Shown here: in pieces, positions 15,000-23,041 of the stretch
Layout of the letters: each line of letters starts with the position of its first letter
Position numbering within the stretch: position 1 is the stretch's first letter
Origin: Candidatus Poribacteria bacterium
GTDB taxonomy: Bacteria; Poribacteria; WGA-4E; WGA-3G
Assembly: GCA_022825825.1 (NCBI GenBank)
Contig: JAJDWA010000044.1
Span: 1 to 34,720 of the forward strand
Length of the DNA: 34,720 bases
Direction: 5' to 3'
Translations under genes and position numbers: made by a program
Notes under the pieces: model-generated
The model's input: the letters and a program-made list of their open reading frames with translations, nothing else
Databases searched by the model: none
Told to the model about the DNA's origin: nothing

Positions 15000-15680
15000 A
15001 TGCATAACATTGTCCCAGGGCACCTTTATCTTGTAAGCACACCGATCGGAAATTTAGAGGATATTACCTTCCGTGCACTACGTATTCTCAAAGAAGTAGA
15101 CCTCATCGCTGCTGAAGACACACGACAGACCCGCCGATTATTAGCACATTACGAAATTAAAACCCCTCTCACAAGTTATTTTGAAGGAAACCAACAGGCA
15201 AAATCCGAAAAACTGATTGCACGGTTAAAGGCAGGAGAATCAATTGCACTTGTATCAGATGCTGGCACCCCTACAATCTCTGATCCGGGCTATCCGCTTC
15301 TACAAGCGTGTATTGCTGAAGCCGTTCCGATCATGCCGATACCTGGTCCATCGGCAATCCTCGCAGCGGCGGCGGTTTCAGGTTTACCGCTACATAATTT
15401 TACCTTTGAAGGTTTTCTCTCTCCCAAATCGGGAAAACGGAAACGCCAATTAACACTACTTGCGGATGAAAAACGAACGTTAATTTTTTTTGAATCACCG
15501 CATCGGATTTGCCGTTTTCTTGAGGATGCACTTGATGTGATGGGAGAACGCAATATTGTCATCGCCCGTGAATTGACCAAACGGTTTGAAGAGATTTTTC
15601 GCGGAAATATCAGCCAAGCACTGGAAAAATTCCGATCTACCGAACCACGCGGAGAATTTACTATTGTTATTGGAGCATGA
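15000..15680 (+). CDS. rsmI: 16S rRNA (cytidine-1402-2'-O)-methyltransferase
   Basis: RsmI methylates the 2'-O of C1402 in the 16S rRNA decoding centre using SAM. The protein begins GHLYLVSTPIGNLEDITFRAL, then AAEDTRQTRRLLAHY, ALVSDAGTPTISDPGYPL and IPGPSAILAAAAVSGLP. These are the tetrapyrrole-methylase-fold motifs specific to this family. The ATG at 15000 is chosen because the 39 residues encoded before it, from a TTG inside a repeat, have no family match. The protein is 226 aa and ends at GEFTIVIGA, so it lacks the extra C-terminal domain of longer homologues (about 285 aa in E. coli). Its stop overlaps the next start (ATGA), suggesting translational coupling. Confidence 0.93.
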   Translation: MHNIVPGHLYLVSTPIGNLEDITFRALRILKEVDLIAAEDTRQTRRLLAHYEIKTPLTSYFEGNQQAKSEKLIARLKAGESIALVSDAGTPTISDPGYPLLQACIAEAVPIMPIPGPSAILAAAAVSGLPLHNFTFEGFLSPKSGKRKRQLTLLADEKRTLIFFESPHRICRFLEDALDVMGERNIVIARELTKRFEEIFRGNISQALEKFRSTEPRGEFTIVIGA

Positions 15681-16624
15681 AATTGTCAGACAACAAAATC
15701 GAAAACATTGCCGTCATCGGTGCAGGATTGATGGGACACGGTATTGCACAAGAATTCGCATGTGCAGGCTACCGTGTCCATCTCCACGACATCACCGAAG
15801 AAAAACTGAATAATGCGCGCGTACAAATTGACAAAAACCTAACGCTTCTTGCCGAAAACGGTGTTATTGAAAAGGCAAGAATTCCCGAAACGATGCAGCG
15901 CATTCAGACCACTACCGAACTTGCTGCATCTGGAGAAACTGCTGATTTTGTCGTTGAGGCTGTCTCCGAAAATCTACCGCTAAAACAACAGATTTTTGAA
16001 AAGTTAGATTCTCTATGCCAACCGCATACAATCTTGGCAAGCAACACAACAGCACTAATGCCCAGCCAGATCGGTGCAAACACAAAACGCACCGATAAGG
16101 TACTCAATACCCATTACTTTAATCCACCTTATCTGATTCCGCTCGTTGAACTGATCCGTAGTCCAGATACATCAGATGAAACCGTGTCCGTGACGTGTGA
16201 TCTCCTTACTTCTATTGGCAAAACACCTGCGATCATTAAAAAAGAGGCACTCGGTTTTGTGGGACCGAGGCTGCAAGCTGCACTTATCCGTGAAGCGTTT
16301 GCCATTGTGGAGCAGGGCATTGCGAGCGCTGAGACGGTTGACCTTGTTGTACGCAACAGTTTCGGTAGGAGACTCAGCGTAGCAGGACCATTTGAAGTGT
16401 TTGAACTTGCGGGTTGGGATTTGGTACTTGATGCTTTTGAAGAACTCTACAAAGACTTGAACAGTTCCCCCGAAATCAATCCGCTTCTCAGAGAAATGGT
16501 TGAATCTGGTAGACTCGGGGTAAAATCAGGAGAAGGGTTTTATGAATGGTCTGAGGAGCGACAGCAAGCACTTCGCGACCGAATGAGTCAGGCATTGATT
16601 CGTGCTATTCAGCAAGATGGGTAA
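15677..16624 (+). CDS. 3-hydroxyacyl-CoA dehydrogenase family protein
   Basis: A 315-aa NAD-dependent dehydrogenase. The Rossmann motif is GAGLMG at 15-20. The catalytic region is ILASNTTALMPSQIG, then THYFNPPYLIPLVE, with H146, N149 and E158 in the expected HxxNP...E arrangement. The C-terminal helical dimerisation domain follows (GFVGPRLQAALIREAFAIVE, then GPFEVFELAG and LGVKSGEGFYEW). It oxidises L-3-hydroxyacyl-CoA in fatty-acid or butanoyl-CoA metabolism; the family also includes sugar-acid dehydrogenases such as L-gulonate 3-dehydrogenase (lambda-crystallin), so the substrate is not certain. It overlaps rsmI by 4 bp, although the two enzymes have no obvious common pathway. Confidence 0.88.
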   Translation: MKLSDNKIENIAVIGAGLMGHGIAQEFACAGYRVHLHDITEEKLNNARVQIDKNLTLLAENGVIEKARIPETMQRIQTTTELAASGETADFVVEAVSENLPLKQQIFEKLDSLCQPHTILASNTTALMPSQIGANTKRTDKVLNTHYFNPPYLIPLVELIRSPDTSDETVSVTCDLLTSIGKTPAIIKKEALGFVGPRLQAALIREAFAIVEQGIASAETVDLVVRNSFGRRLSVAGPFEVFELAGWDLVLDAFEELYKDLNSSPEINPLLREMVESGRLGVKSGEGFYEWSEERQQALRDRMSQALIRAIQQDG

Positions 16625-16710
16625 TTGATAGAGTTTCTATCGGCTAAGTGGTTACCTTCTGTAAACAAGTTTAGCAACCCTGATATGTGACATTTCTGGA
16701 CTATCAATAA

Positions 16711-17385
16711 ATGCCAAAAAAACTCCTCCGTAACATACTAACATATCTCGTAGCCGGAATTGCAATTCTTTGCCTGATACTATTCTTTAGGCAGATTCAA
16801 GAATTTCTGCTTGAACTTATCGCAGCGTTTCAGAGCATTGAAACGGCACGTGAATACATCGCAGGTTACGGTTTGTTTGCTCCGTTCATTTCGGCAGCTC
16901 TCATGATCTTTCAGAGTGTTATCGCGCCGTTGCCCGCGTTCCTAATCACAATAGCGAACGGTGCGCTCTTCGGATTCTGGTGGGGTATGTTGCTATCGTG
17001 GGGCAGCGCGATGCTTGGTGCTGCTCTCTGCTTCTACATTGCCCGTTTTCTCGGTGCTAAACACATAGCTCGAATCGTCAGTCAACCCGTTGTTGACAAA
17101 ACCGATCAGTTCATTCAAAAATACGGCAACTATGCGATTTTGATTGCTCGCCTTATCCCGTATATCCCATTTGATGTTGTCAGTTATGGCGCAGGTTTGA
17201 CGCGGATACGATTCATCGGTTTCTGGCTTGCTACTGGCATCGGACAACTTCCCGCTACCGCTGTTTACACCTATCTCGGTAACAGAATTTCTACTAACAC
17301 AAATTTAATGCTTTTCGGTTTCGGTGTTGTAATATCTGTTTCAATTGTGATATGGTTAGTGAAGAACCAGAAAGCCTCTAATTAA
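16711..17385 (+). CDS. TVP38/TMEM64 (DedA superfamily) membrane protein
   Basis: A 224-aa polytopic membrane protein. The N-terminal helix is YLVAGIAILCLILFF. The family core follows: FLITIANGALFGFWWGMLLSW, then GAALCFYIARFLGAK, then YGNYAILIARLIPYIPFDVVSYGAGL and FWLATGIGQLPATAVYTYLG. The conserved Arg/Pro pair in ARLIPYIPFD is intact. DedA-superfamily proteins act in lipid flipping and membrane homeostasis, and some are undecaprenyl-phosphate or phospholipid translocases; which applies here is unknown. It lies 86 bp after the dehydrogenase on the same strand. No good ribosome binding site is visible. Confidence 0.88.
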   Translation: MPKKLLRNILTYLVAGIAILCLILFFRQIQEFLLELIAAFQSIETAREYIAGYGLFAPFISAALMIFQSVIAPLPAFLITIANGALFGFWWGMLLSWGSAMLGAALCFYIARFLGAKHIARIVSQPVVDKTDQFIQKYGNYAILIARLIPYIPFDVVSYGAGLTRIRFIGFWLATGIGQLPATAVYTYLGNRISTNTNLMLFGFGVVISVSIVIWLVKNQKASN

Positions 17386-17466
17386 CACAAGAGCAAGACT
17401 CTATGACTATCCTTTGTTTGATATATTATGGTAAATTTTAGAATTAATTGAGCACTTTACACCAAC

Positions 17467-17482
17467 GAGGTTAGGAAACCTC
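17467..17482. repeat. GAGGTTAGGAAACCTC hairpin, copy 1
   Basis: A short palindrome with 6-bp arms that recurs exactly at 17731-17746 and 27734-27749. A related longer form is at 11953-11976. Confidence 0.7.
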
Positions 17483-17504
17483 CAAATCAAGAAATCAACG
17501 GTAT

Positions 17505-17574
17505 GAACGCCATTTAGGCGTTCCCCGGGTATGAATCATGGAGCATCATGTAGAATACCATACGCGTATTCTAC
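17505..17574. repeat. two adjacent intergenic hairpins
   Basis: GAACGCC at 17505-17511 pairs with GGCGTTC at 17517-17523. GTAGAATA at 17550-17557 pairs with TATTCTAC at 17567-17574. No coding sequence is seen in the 481-bp spacer from 17386 to 17866. Confidence 0.6.
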
Positions 17575-17696
17575 CACGCGCATGCTTCTTTAGGCACTCC
17601 CCGCCTACCGTGGGAAGAAAGTGTTTATTTATTTTCTAATTCACCATAAACACAACGAAATACCAATAGTCATAAACCAATTGACACCAACCTCAA

Positions 17697-17813
17697 TTTA
17701 TAGTAAAATCCACAATTACTTCACATTAGCGAGGTTAGGAAACCTCGCCAGCAATGGGTAGTGAGATAGGTTGTACATTCAAGTATGGACATATTTTTAG
17801 ATTTTACTATAAA
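17697..17813. mobile_element. 117-bp MITE-like element with 14-bp perfect terminal inverted repeats
   Basis: The ends are TTTATAGTAAAATC (17697-17710) and its exact reverse complement GATTTTACTATAAA (17800-17813). The interior has a GAGGTTAGGAAACCTC hairpin at 17731-17746 and no ORF. The TA dinucleotides at the tips fit an IS630/mariner-type non-autonomous element, but the parent transposase is not in the window. It ends about 53 bp upstream of the oxidoreductase start. Confidence 0.7.
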
Positions 17814-17866
17814 GTAAATTCTCTACACAACAACATATTAACCTTATTTAAAAAGGAAATAGAATT

Positions 17867-18835
17867 ATGATTCGGATAGGTGTTATCGGAGTAGGTGGCA
17901 TGGGCAATGGCCACTGTAATGCCCTCCCCAATATGGAAAATTGTGAATTTGTAGGTGTAGCGGATCTGCGACTCGACGCAGCAAAAGCTGTCGCCGAAAG
18001 ACATGACATCCGTGCATTCCAAGACTATCAAGAACTCTTTCCACTCGTTGACGGTGTTGTCGTTGCCACACCGCCTGTGGCACATACCAAAGTTGTCGTT
18101 GACGCGGCAGAAGCAGGCGTCCACGCCTTTTGCGAAAAACCGCTCTCTTTAACGCTTGAAGAGGCGGACGAAATGATCGAAGCATCGGACAAAGCTGGGA
18201 CACACCTGATGGTTGGACAAGTTCTCCGCTTCTACCCTGTGCACGAACTCGGTAGAAAGATGGTGGATAATGGCGACATTGGTGATGTTGTTTATATTGA
18301 AACTGATTATACTGGTCCCTATAATGCACCACGTGGCAGACCGGATAGTTGGTACGGCACTGTTGGTGGATTGTTAGAAAACGGCATCCATAAATCCGAT
18401 CTGATAAATTGGTTCGGTGGCACCGCGCTCACCGTCGCAGCGGAAGTCGGTAGTTTCTCTGGGCATGACGATTGGGAAGACTATACCGTCTCGCTCATCC
18501 GCTACGATACCGGCACTGTAGGCATTTTGCGCTGGGGTGGTTTTCTTGGCGCTCGTGGCACAAACGAAACAATTATTGACGGCACCGAAGGATCGCTCCG
18601 TCTTGATATGGCAGCGGATCTTGCATATCTCAAAAAACGTGGTGGAGATTGGGAAGAGATTGTTCCTGACCGTTCTGGTCCGAGTCATGTCGTTGGTGAA
18701 CTGACGCATTTTGTCGAATGTATCCGAGACAACAAAACCCCTATGATTGATGGCAGAGGCGGCAAGCATGCAGTTGCAATTGTCTTAGCTACTTACGAAT
18801 CGGCGAAAGAGAAGACGAAGGTGTCTATTGAGTAG
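17867..18835 (+). CDS. Gfo/Idh/MocA family oxidoreductase
   Basis: A 322-aa NAD(P)-dependent sugar or polyol dehydrogenase-type protein. The Rossmann N-terminus is IRIGVIGVGGMGNGHCNAL. The conserved EKP motif (HAFCEKPLSLTLEEAD) provides the catalytic Lys. The C-terminal alpha/beta domain carries GGLLENGIHKSDLINWFGG, with the family's conserved Asp/His region, and later NETIIDGTEGSLRL. These enzymes interconvert sugars, inositols or their derivatives, often in catabolism of algal or host glycans; the substrate cannot be predicted. AAAAAGGAAATAGAATT precedes the ATG as a reasonable ribosome binding site. It appears monocistronic, between a MITE and a hairpin. Confidence 0.92.
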   Translation: MIRIGVIGVGGMGNGHCNALPNMENCEFVGVADLRLDAAKAVAERHDIRAFQDYQELFPLVDGVVVATPPVAHTKVVVDAAEAGVHAFCEKPLSLTLEEADEMIEASDKAGTHLMVGQVLRFYPVHELGRKMVDNGDIGDVVYIETDYTGPYNAPRGRPDSWYGTVGGLLENGIHKSDLINWFGGTALTVAAEVGSFSGHDDWEDYTVSLIRYDTGTVGILRWGGFLGARGTNETIIDGTEGSLRLDMAADLAYLKKRGGDWEEIVPDRSGPSHVVGELTHFVECIRDNKTPMIDGRGGKHAVAIVLATYESAKEKTKVSIE

Positions 18836-18849
18836 TTAGCTTTGAAGGA

Positions 18850-18877
18850 CTGTAGGGGCGAGGTATCGTCCCTACAG
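18850..18877. terminator. hairpin after the oxidoreductase gene
   Basis: CTGTAGGG (18850-18857) pairs with CCCTACAG (18870-18877), followed by TTTAT. It could be a terminator or a member of the dispersed 'GTAGGGACG' repeat family also seen at 2113. Confidence 0.55.
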
Positions 18878-18903
18878 TTTATAGGTGTTAGAAGGAGAGT
18901 TTT

Positions 18904-20031
18904 ATGATGAAAAAAGTGTTGTTTTTCATCTTTTCGTTCTTAATTGCTATTTCAATACTCTATTCACCTTGCAGTTTTGCACAAAATTGGACACAACGGA
19001 AGTTGCCCGAAGGTGCTAAAGTAGGTATCTTTCTCAGCCATGATGTAATCAAACATAGAACAGAGAAACCCTTTTATGAATCTGTAAATGCTGTTGAAGG
19101 TGTGGTATTCAGTCCAGATGGTCAAACACTTGCAACAACGAGTGATCGCTCACCTATTCATCTATGGAATGCAACTACAGGTGAGTACAAACAAACCCTC
19201 AGAAAACATACAGCAGATATTGTTAACTTATATTCGAAAAGAAGCTGGGCGTGGAGCACACGAACATCTTTTGATGATAAACCTTACGGTTCAAACTTGG
19301 CATTCAACCCCAACGGAGAAAAATTTGCTAATGGCGGTAAGGATAAAACTATCCGTCTGTGGGATACCGCTACAGGAATGCCTAAGTATTTTACGGGTCA
19401 TACAGATTATGTCTCAAGCGTAGCCTTCAGTCCGGATGGAAAAACACTCGCAAGTGGAAGCGGAGATAAAACTATCCGTCTGTGGAATGCTACAACAGGG
19501 AAACACAAGAAAACGCTTACGGGGCATACGGATTATGTTTCAAGTGTAGATTTCAGTCCGGATGGTGAGACTCTTGTGAGCGGTAGCGGTGATGGTACCA
19601 TTCGTCTGTGGCATATTACAACGAGTGAGCACCAAAAAACACTCACAGGACATACCGGTGGAATCTTTACAATAGTATTTAGTCGAGATGGAACTATGCT
19701 TGCGAGTGCTGGTATAGACGGTACTGTCCGTGTGTGGGACATAACATCAGGTAAGCAAAAAAGCATACTTGCAGGACGTAAAGGCACTAATTGGGCTGTA
19801 TCCTTCAATGCCGCTGGGAAAATCTTTGCGTGTGATAATGACCACTTTATGATCCGAATCTGGGATGTCGTCACAGGGCAGCGCGTTCAAACTTTTATGA
19901 GAAAAGGAAATAGTACCTATAGTTTGGCATTCAGCCCGGATGGTTTGACGCTCGCAACTGGGTTTAGTGATAGACAAGTATTCTTGTGGGACCTCAGTCC
20001 TATAGTAGAAGTCAAGACATTGAGAAAATAA
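18904..20031 (+). CDS. exported WD40-repeat protein (one 7-bladed propeller)
   Basis: A 375-aa protein with an N-terminal signal (VLFFIFSFLIAISILYSPCS, then FAQNW). A conserved N-terminal strand LPEGAKVGIF follows, then seven WD40 units. Each is marked by an FSPDG-type turn and a LWD/LWN end (VVFSPDGQTLA, LAFNPNGEKFA, VAFSPDGKTLA, VDFSPDGETLV, IVFSRDGTMLA, VSFNAAGKIFA, LAFSPDGLTLA). Seven units fit one closed propeller. Such propellers are scaffolds for protein-protein contacts; this one would be periplasmic or extracellular. The start has GAAGGAGAG upstream. The paralogue begins 43 bp downstream and shares the LPxGAK strand, indicating tandem duplication. Confidence 0.9.
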   Translation: MMKKVLFFIFSFLIAISILYSPCSFAQNWTQRKLPEGAKVGIFLSHDVIKHRTEKPFYESVNAVEGVVFSPDGQTLATTSDRSPIHLWNATTGEYKQTLRKHTADIVNLYSKRSWAWSTRTSFDDKPYGSNLAFNPNGEKFANGGKDKTIRLWDTATGMPKYFTGHTDYVSSVAFSPDGKTLASGSGDKTIRLWNATTGKHKKTLTGHTDYVSSVDFSPDGETLVSGSGDGTIRLWHITTSEHQKTLTGHTGGIFTIVFSRDGTMLASAGIDGTVRVWDITSGKQKSILAGRKGTNWAVSFNAAGKIFACDNDHFMIRIWDVVTGQRVQTFMRKGNSTYSLAFSPDGLTLATGFSDRQVFLWDLSPIVEVKTLRK

Positions 20032-20074
20032 AGTTTTTACGTGTGAGCGCTGTTATCAGAAGGAGTCTCATCTA

Positions 20075-22027
20075 ATGAAAGTCAAGTTAATTTTCATATT
20101 TTTAATTCTCAGCATTATTTCAATCATATTGATTTTTAGTCTTGTTTTGATGCGAAATCAACCAGATACCATTTCTTACGACTCTCCGCAGTGGCACTTG
20201 CCCGGAGGAGCGAAGGCACGTATCGGCAAAGGTCAAATCAAGAAGATAAAGTTTTCTCCAGATGGCACATTGTTAGCAGGTATTAGTTCCATCGGGGTTT
20301 GGCTCTATGATGTAAGTAGTGGTGAAGAGCGCGCTTTGCTTGCAGGGCATACAGATGTCATTTATAATATAGCGTTTAGTCCAGATGGAAAAACACTCGC
20401 AAGTGCAAGTGAAGATGGGAGCATTCGCTTATGGGATGTTGCCACTGGTGAGCACAAGCAAACGTTTATAGGAGATAGATGGGGATTCGACAGTGTATCG
20501 TTTAGTCCGGATGGAAAAACAATCGTAAGTGCGGGTTTTTGGGAGATTAACCTATGGGATGTAAAGACGGGGATGAACAAGAAAAGAATCTGGGAACAAT
20601 ATCATGCCAATGATGGCAACAGCGCGTTCAGTTCGGATGGTAAAACCTTTGCGAGTCCGCGCGGAGGTGAAACTATCCTGCTATGGGATGTTGCAACGGG
20701 TGAGAAGAAACAAACACTTACGGGACATAAGAGGGCTGTTAGAAGTATATCGTTTAGCCCAGATGGACAAACGCTCGCAAGTGGCGGGTTAGGAGATACT
20801 ATCCACTTATGGGATATTAATTCTGGGAAACAAAAGAAAACACTTATAGGACATAAAAAATCTATCTTTAGTTTGGCGTTTAGTCCGGATGGGAAAACAC
20901 TCGCAAGTGGAAGTGGTGATAAAACCATCTGTCTGTGGGATACAGAAACAAGCAAACGTAAGAAAACAATCAAAGGGCATAAGTTGAATATTTCAGGCGT
21001 GGCATTCAGCCCAGACGGGAAAACCTTAGCAGGGGTTGGTTGGAACTATTCGGTAGGCAATGCTATCCACTTTTGGGATGTTGCCACAGGAAAACAGAAG
21101 AAAACGTCTATAAAACATTATGTTATTCCTACGGCCATGTCATTTAGTACAGATGGGTCAACCCTTGCAAGCGGGAATGAAAATGGCACAATCCATCTAT
21201 GGGATGCGGTTTCAGGCAAACACAAACAGCCCCTCAAAAGGCATAAGGGTATTGTCTCAAGTGTATCATTCAGTCCGGATGGGAAAACACTGGCAAGTGG
21301 AAGTTGGGACAAAACGGTTTGTTTATGGGATGTAGCCACTGGCAAGCGGAGGAAAACGCTCAGAGGGCATAAGTCTTCAGTCGATAGTATCTCGTTTAGT
21401 TCAGATGGTAAAATACTCGCAAGTGGAGACACTACCATTCGTCTCTGGGATGTTGCCACAGGAAAACACAAGCGAACCTTCACAGGACATACAGATTATA
21501 TCGAGCATGTGGTGTTTAGTCCGGATGGACGCACCCTTGCCAGTGTTGGTGGATCGCAGAATAGCAATATCCGCTTATGGAATGTCGCAACAGGCAGACA
21601 TAGACAAATCCTTACGAATCAAGACGTTACGCGTGTTATCCGTAAACTCGCGTTTAGTTCGGATGGAAAAACACTCGCCAGCGCGGAGGGGTTGAAACCA
21701 AAATTTTCAGTGGAGAGGGGAGTAGTCCGTTTATGGGATGTTGCAACTGGTAAACACAAGAGAACTATCAATGTCCAAAATTGGGTTTTGTGTGTATCGT
21801 TTAGTCCAGATGGACAAATACTTGCAAGTGGTGGTATAGATAAAAAGATCCATCTATGGGATGTTGTTACAGGAAAGCAAAAGCGAGTTCTTGTCGGACA
21901 TACACATATTATTGAAAACATATCGTTCAGCCCAGATGGAGCAACGCTTGCAAGTTTGGGCGGTGACAATACGATACTTCTATGGAATATCACTTCCACC
22001 GTAAACACTACAAACACACCAAAATAG
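20075..22027 (+). CDS. membrane-anchored WD40-repeat protein (14 repeats, two propellers)
   Basis: A 650-aa paralogue of the preceding gene. Residues 4-26 form an uncleaved-looking membrane anchor, followed by WHLPGGAKARIGKG and then 14 FSPDG-type WD40 units, as expected for two 7-bladed propellers. Repeats are very similar to each other at both protein and DNA level; the unit encoding FSPDGKTLASG recurs nearly unchanged. This suggests recent internal expansion or gene conversion. It has AGAAGGAGT upstream of the ATG. A role as an extracytoplasmic scaffold is inferred. No enzymatic domain is fused, unlike WD40-kinase proteins of similar size. Confidence 0.9.
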   Translation: MKVKLIFIFLILSIISIILIFSLVLMRNQPDTISYDSPQWHLPGGAKARIGKGQIKKIKFSPDGTLLAGISSIGVWLYDVSSGEERALLAGHTDVIYNIAFSPDGKTLASASEDGSIRLWDVATGEHKQTFIGDRWGFDSVSFSPDGKTIVSAGFWEINLWDVKTGMNKKRIWEQYHANDGNSAFSSDGKTFASPRGGETILLWDVATGEKKQTLTGHKRAVRSISFSPDGQTLASGGLGDTIHLWDINSGKQKKTLIGHKKSIFSLAFSPDGKTLASGSGDKTICLWDTETSKRKKTIKGHKLNISGVAFSPDGKTLAGVGWNYSVGNAIHFWDVATGKQKKTSIKHYVIPTAMSFSTDGSTLASGNENGTIHLWDAVSGKHKQPLKRHKGIVSSVSFSPDGKTLASGSWDKTVCLWDVATGKRRKTLRGHKSSVDSISFSSDGKILASGDTTIRLWDVATGKHKRTFTGHTDYIEHVVFSPDGRTLASVGGSQNSNIRLWNVATGRHRQILTNQDVTRVIRKLAFSSDGKTLASAEGLKPKFSVERGVVRLWDVATGKHKRTINVQNWVLCVSFSPDGQILASGGIDKKIHLWDVVTGKQKRVLVGHTHIIENISFSPDGATLASLGGDNTILLWNITSTVNTTNTPK

Positions 22028-22077
22028 CGTGAGTATTCGGAACAATAGATTTCAATAAGCCCAAGGTTCCCCACAGT

Positions 22078-22112
22078 ATCATAGGCAGATACTGACCGAA
22101 TGCGCCTATGAT
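22078..22112. repeat. hairpin after the WD40 pair
   Basis: ATCATAGGC (22078-22086) pairs with GCCTATGAT (22104-22112). There is no T-tract. The remaining spacer up to 22264 shows no other feature. Confidence 0.5.
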
Positions 22113-22264
22113 ATTCGGTATTAATTCGTAAATCCTTATCAAAGGCATTTAAGAAAAGATGACTCTTAATTGCACTTGTGGTAAAATAACGAACAGTTGC
22201 CAAGAATAAGTCAGTTGCCTCTCAATTTACAACATTTTCGCATAATAAAAGGAGATTATAAACG

Positions 22265-23029
22265 ATGAAGATCATGATGACGAATCTAATGCTCGTGTGC
22301 ATCAGTTTAATTGTCCTGAGCCTGATGTTTGTCGGCATCAGTAATGCCGAATTTGATCCAAAAACCTTTGTCGGAATGTGGTTCTTTGATGAGGGCAAAG
22401 GTGATACAGCGAAGGATTCCTCTGAAAATGCCAATGACGGAAAACTTATAAACAGTCCGAAATGGACAAAGGACGGTAAGTTTGGATCCGCGCTGGCATT
22501 TGATGGAAATGAGAGTAAAGGGTTTGTAGATATAGGGAATTTGGGCTTGTCTGGAACGGTTACATTAACTTTGTGGGCAAATCCGAGCGGCGCCGTCAAT
22601 GATGATCGGTTGATATCAAATATCAGCGGACCGACAAATCCTGCCTTCGCAATTCGGTTCCAAAATGGTGGGGTTGAAATCTGGGGTACCGCTTGGAAAT
22701 CCGTCATCACAGAATTTGATAACAATAAATGGGGACACTATGCGTTTGTATTGGATGGCGAGGGAAACGCTACAGGTTATTACAATGGTAAGGAAGAGGA
22801 CACGGTTGTTGATACCTATATTTTTACGGATATCGGCCTCGGAGCAACTTTTTTGCATCAATGGGGACAATATTATTCTGGTGTCTTTGACGAGGTTGCG
22901 TTTTTCAATGTCGCGTTGGCTGAGGTTGATATAAAAATTCTCATGACAAAAGGGCTCAAATCCGCATGGGCAGTTTACCCCGCAGGTAAATTAGCCGCTA
23001 TGTGGGGAAATATAAAAGCCAGTCGGTAA
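22265..23029 (+). CDS. secreted LamG (concanavalin A-like) domain protein
   Basis: A 254-aa protein with a signal peptide to about residue 28 (VCISLIVLSLMFVGISNA). One LamG jelly-roll domain follows: GMWFFDEGKGDTAKDSSENA, then NDGKLINSPKW and GSALAFDG at the start, VTLTLWANPSG, and FDEVAFFNVALAEVDIK at the end. It stops with VYPAGKLAAMWGNIKASR, a tail common in LamG proteins of Poribacteria-like genomes as far as I know. LamG domains bind carbohydrates or proteins outside the cell. AAAGGAG precedes the ATG. The hydrolase starts 12 bp after its stop, so the two form an operon and may act on the same extracellular ligand (inference). Confidence 0.88.
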   Translation: MKIMMTNLMLVCISLIVLSLMFVGISNAEFDPKTFVGMWFFDEGKGDTAKDSSENANDGKLINSPKWTKDGKFGSALAFDGNESKGFVDIGNLGLSGTVTLTLWANPSGAVNDDRLISNISGPTNPAFAIRFQNGGVEIWGTAWKSVITEFDNNKWGHYAFVLDGEGNATGYYNGKEEDTVVDTYIFTDIGLGATFLHQWGQYYSGVFDEVAFFNVALAEVDIKILMTKGLKSAWAVYPAGKLAAMWGNIKASR

Positions 23030-23041
23030 GGGGCAAGCTAA

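Noticed and set aside
20075..22027. Regularly spaced repeats that could suggest a CRISPR or tandem array
   Set aside because: The period and sequence are those of WD40 units in a continuous coding frame.
20362..22203. Several long antisense reading frames within the WD40 gene (e.g. 20602-20973, 21118-21483, 21619-22203, minus strand)
   Set aside because: They mirror the WD40 repeat codons on the opposite strand, lack ribosome binding sites and have no independent family match.
22028..22264. Possible small RNA with a hairpin after the WD40 pair
   Set aside because: There is only one stem, with no promoter or T-tract, and nothing distinguishes it from intergenic repeats.
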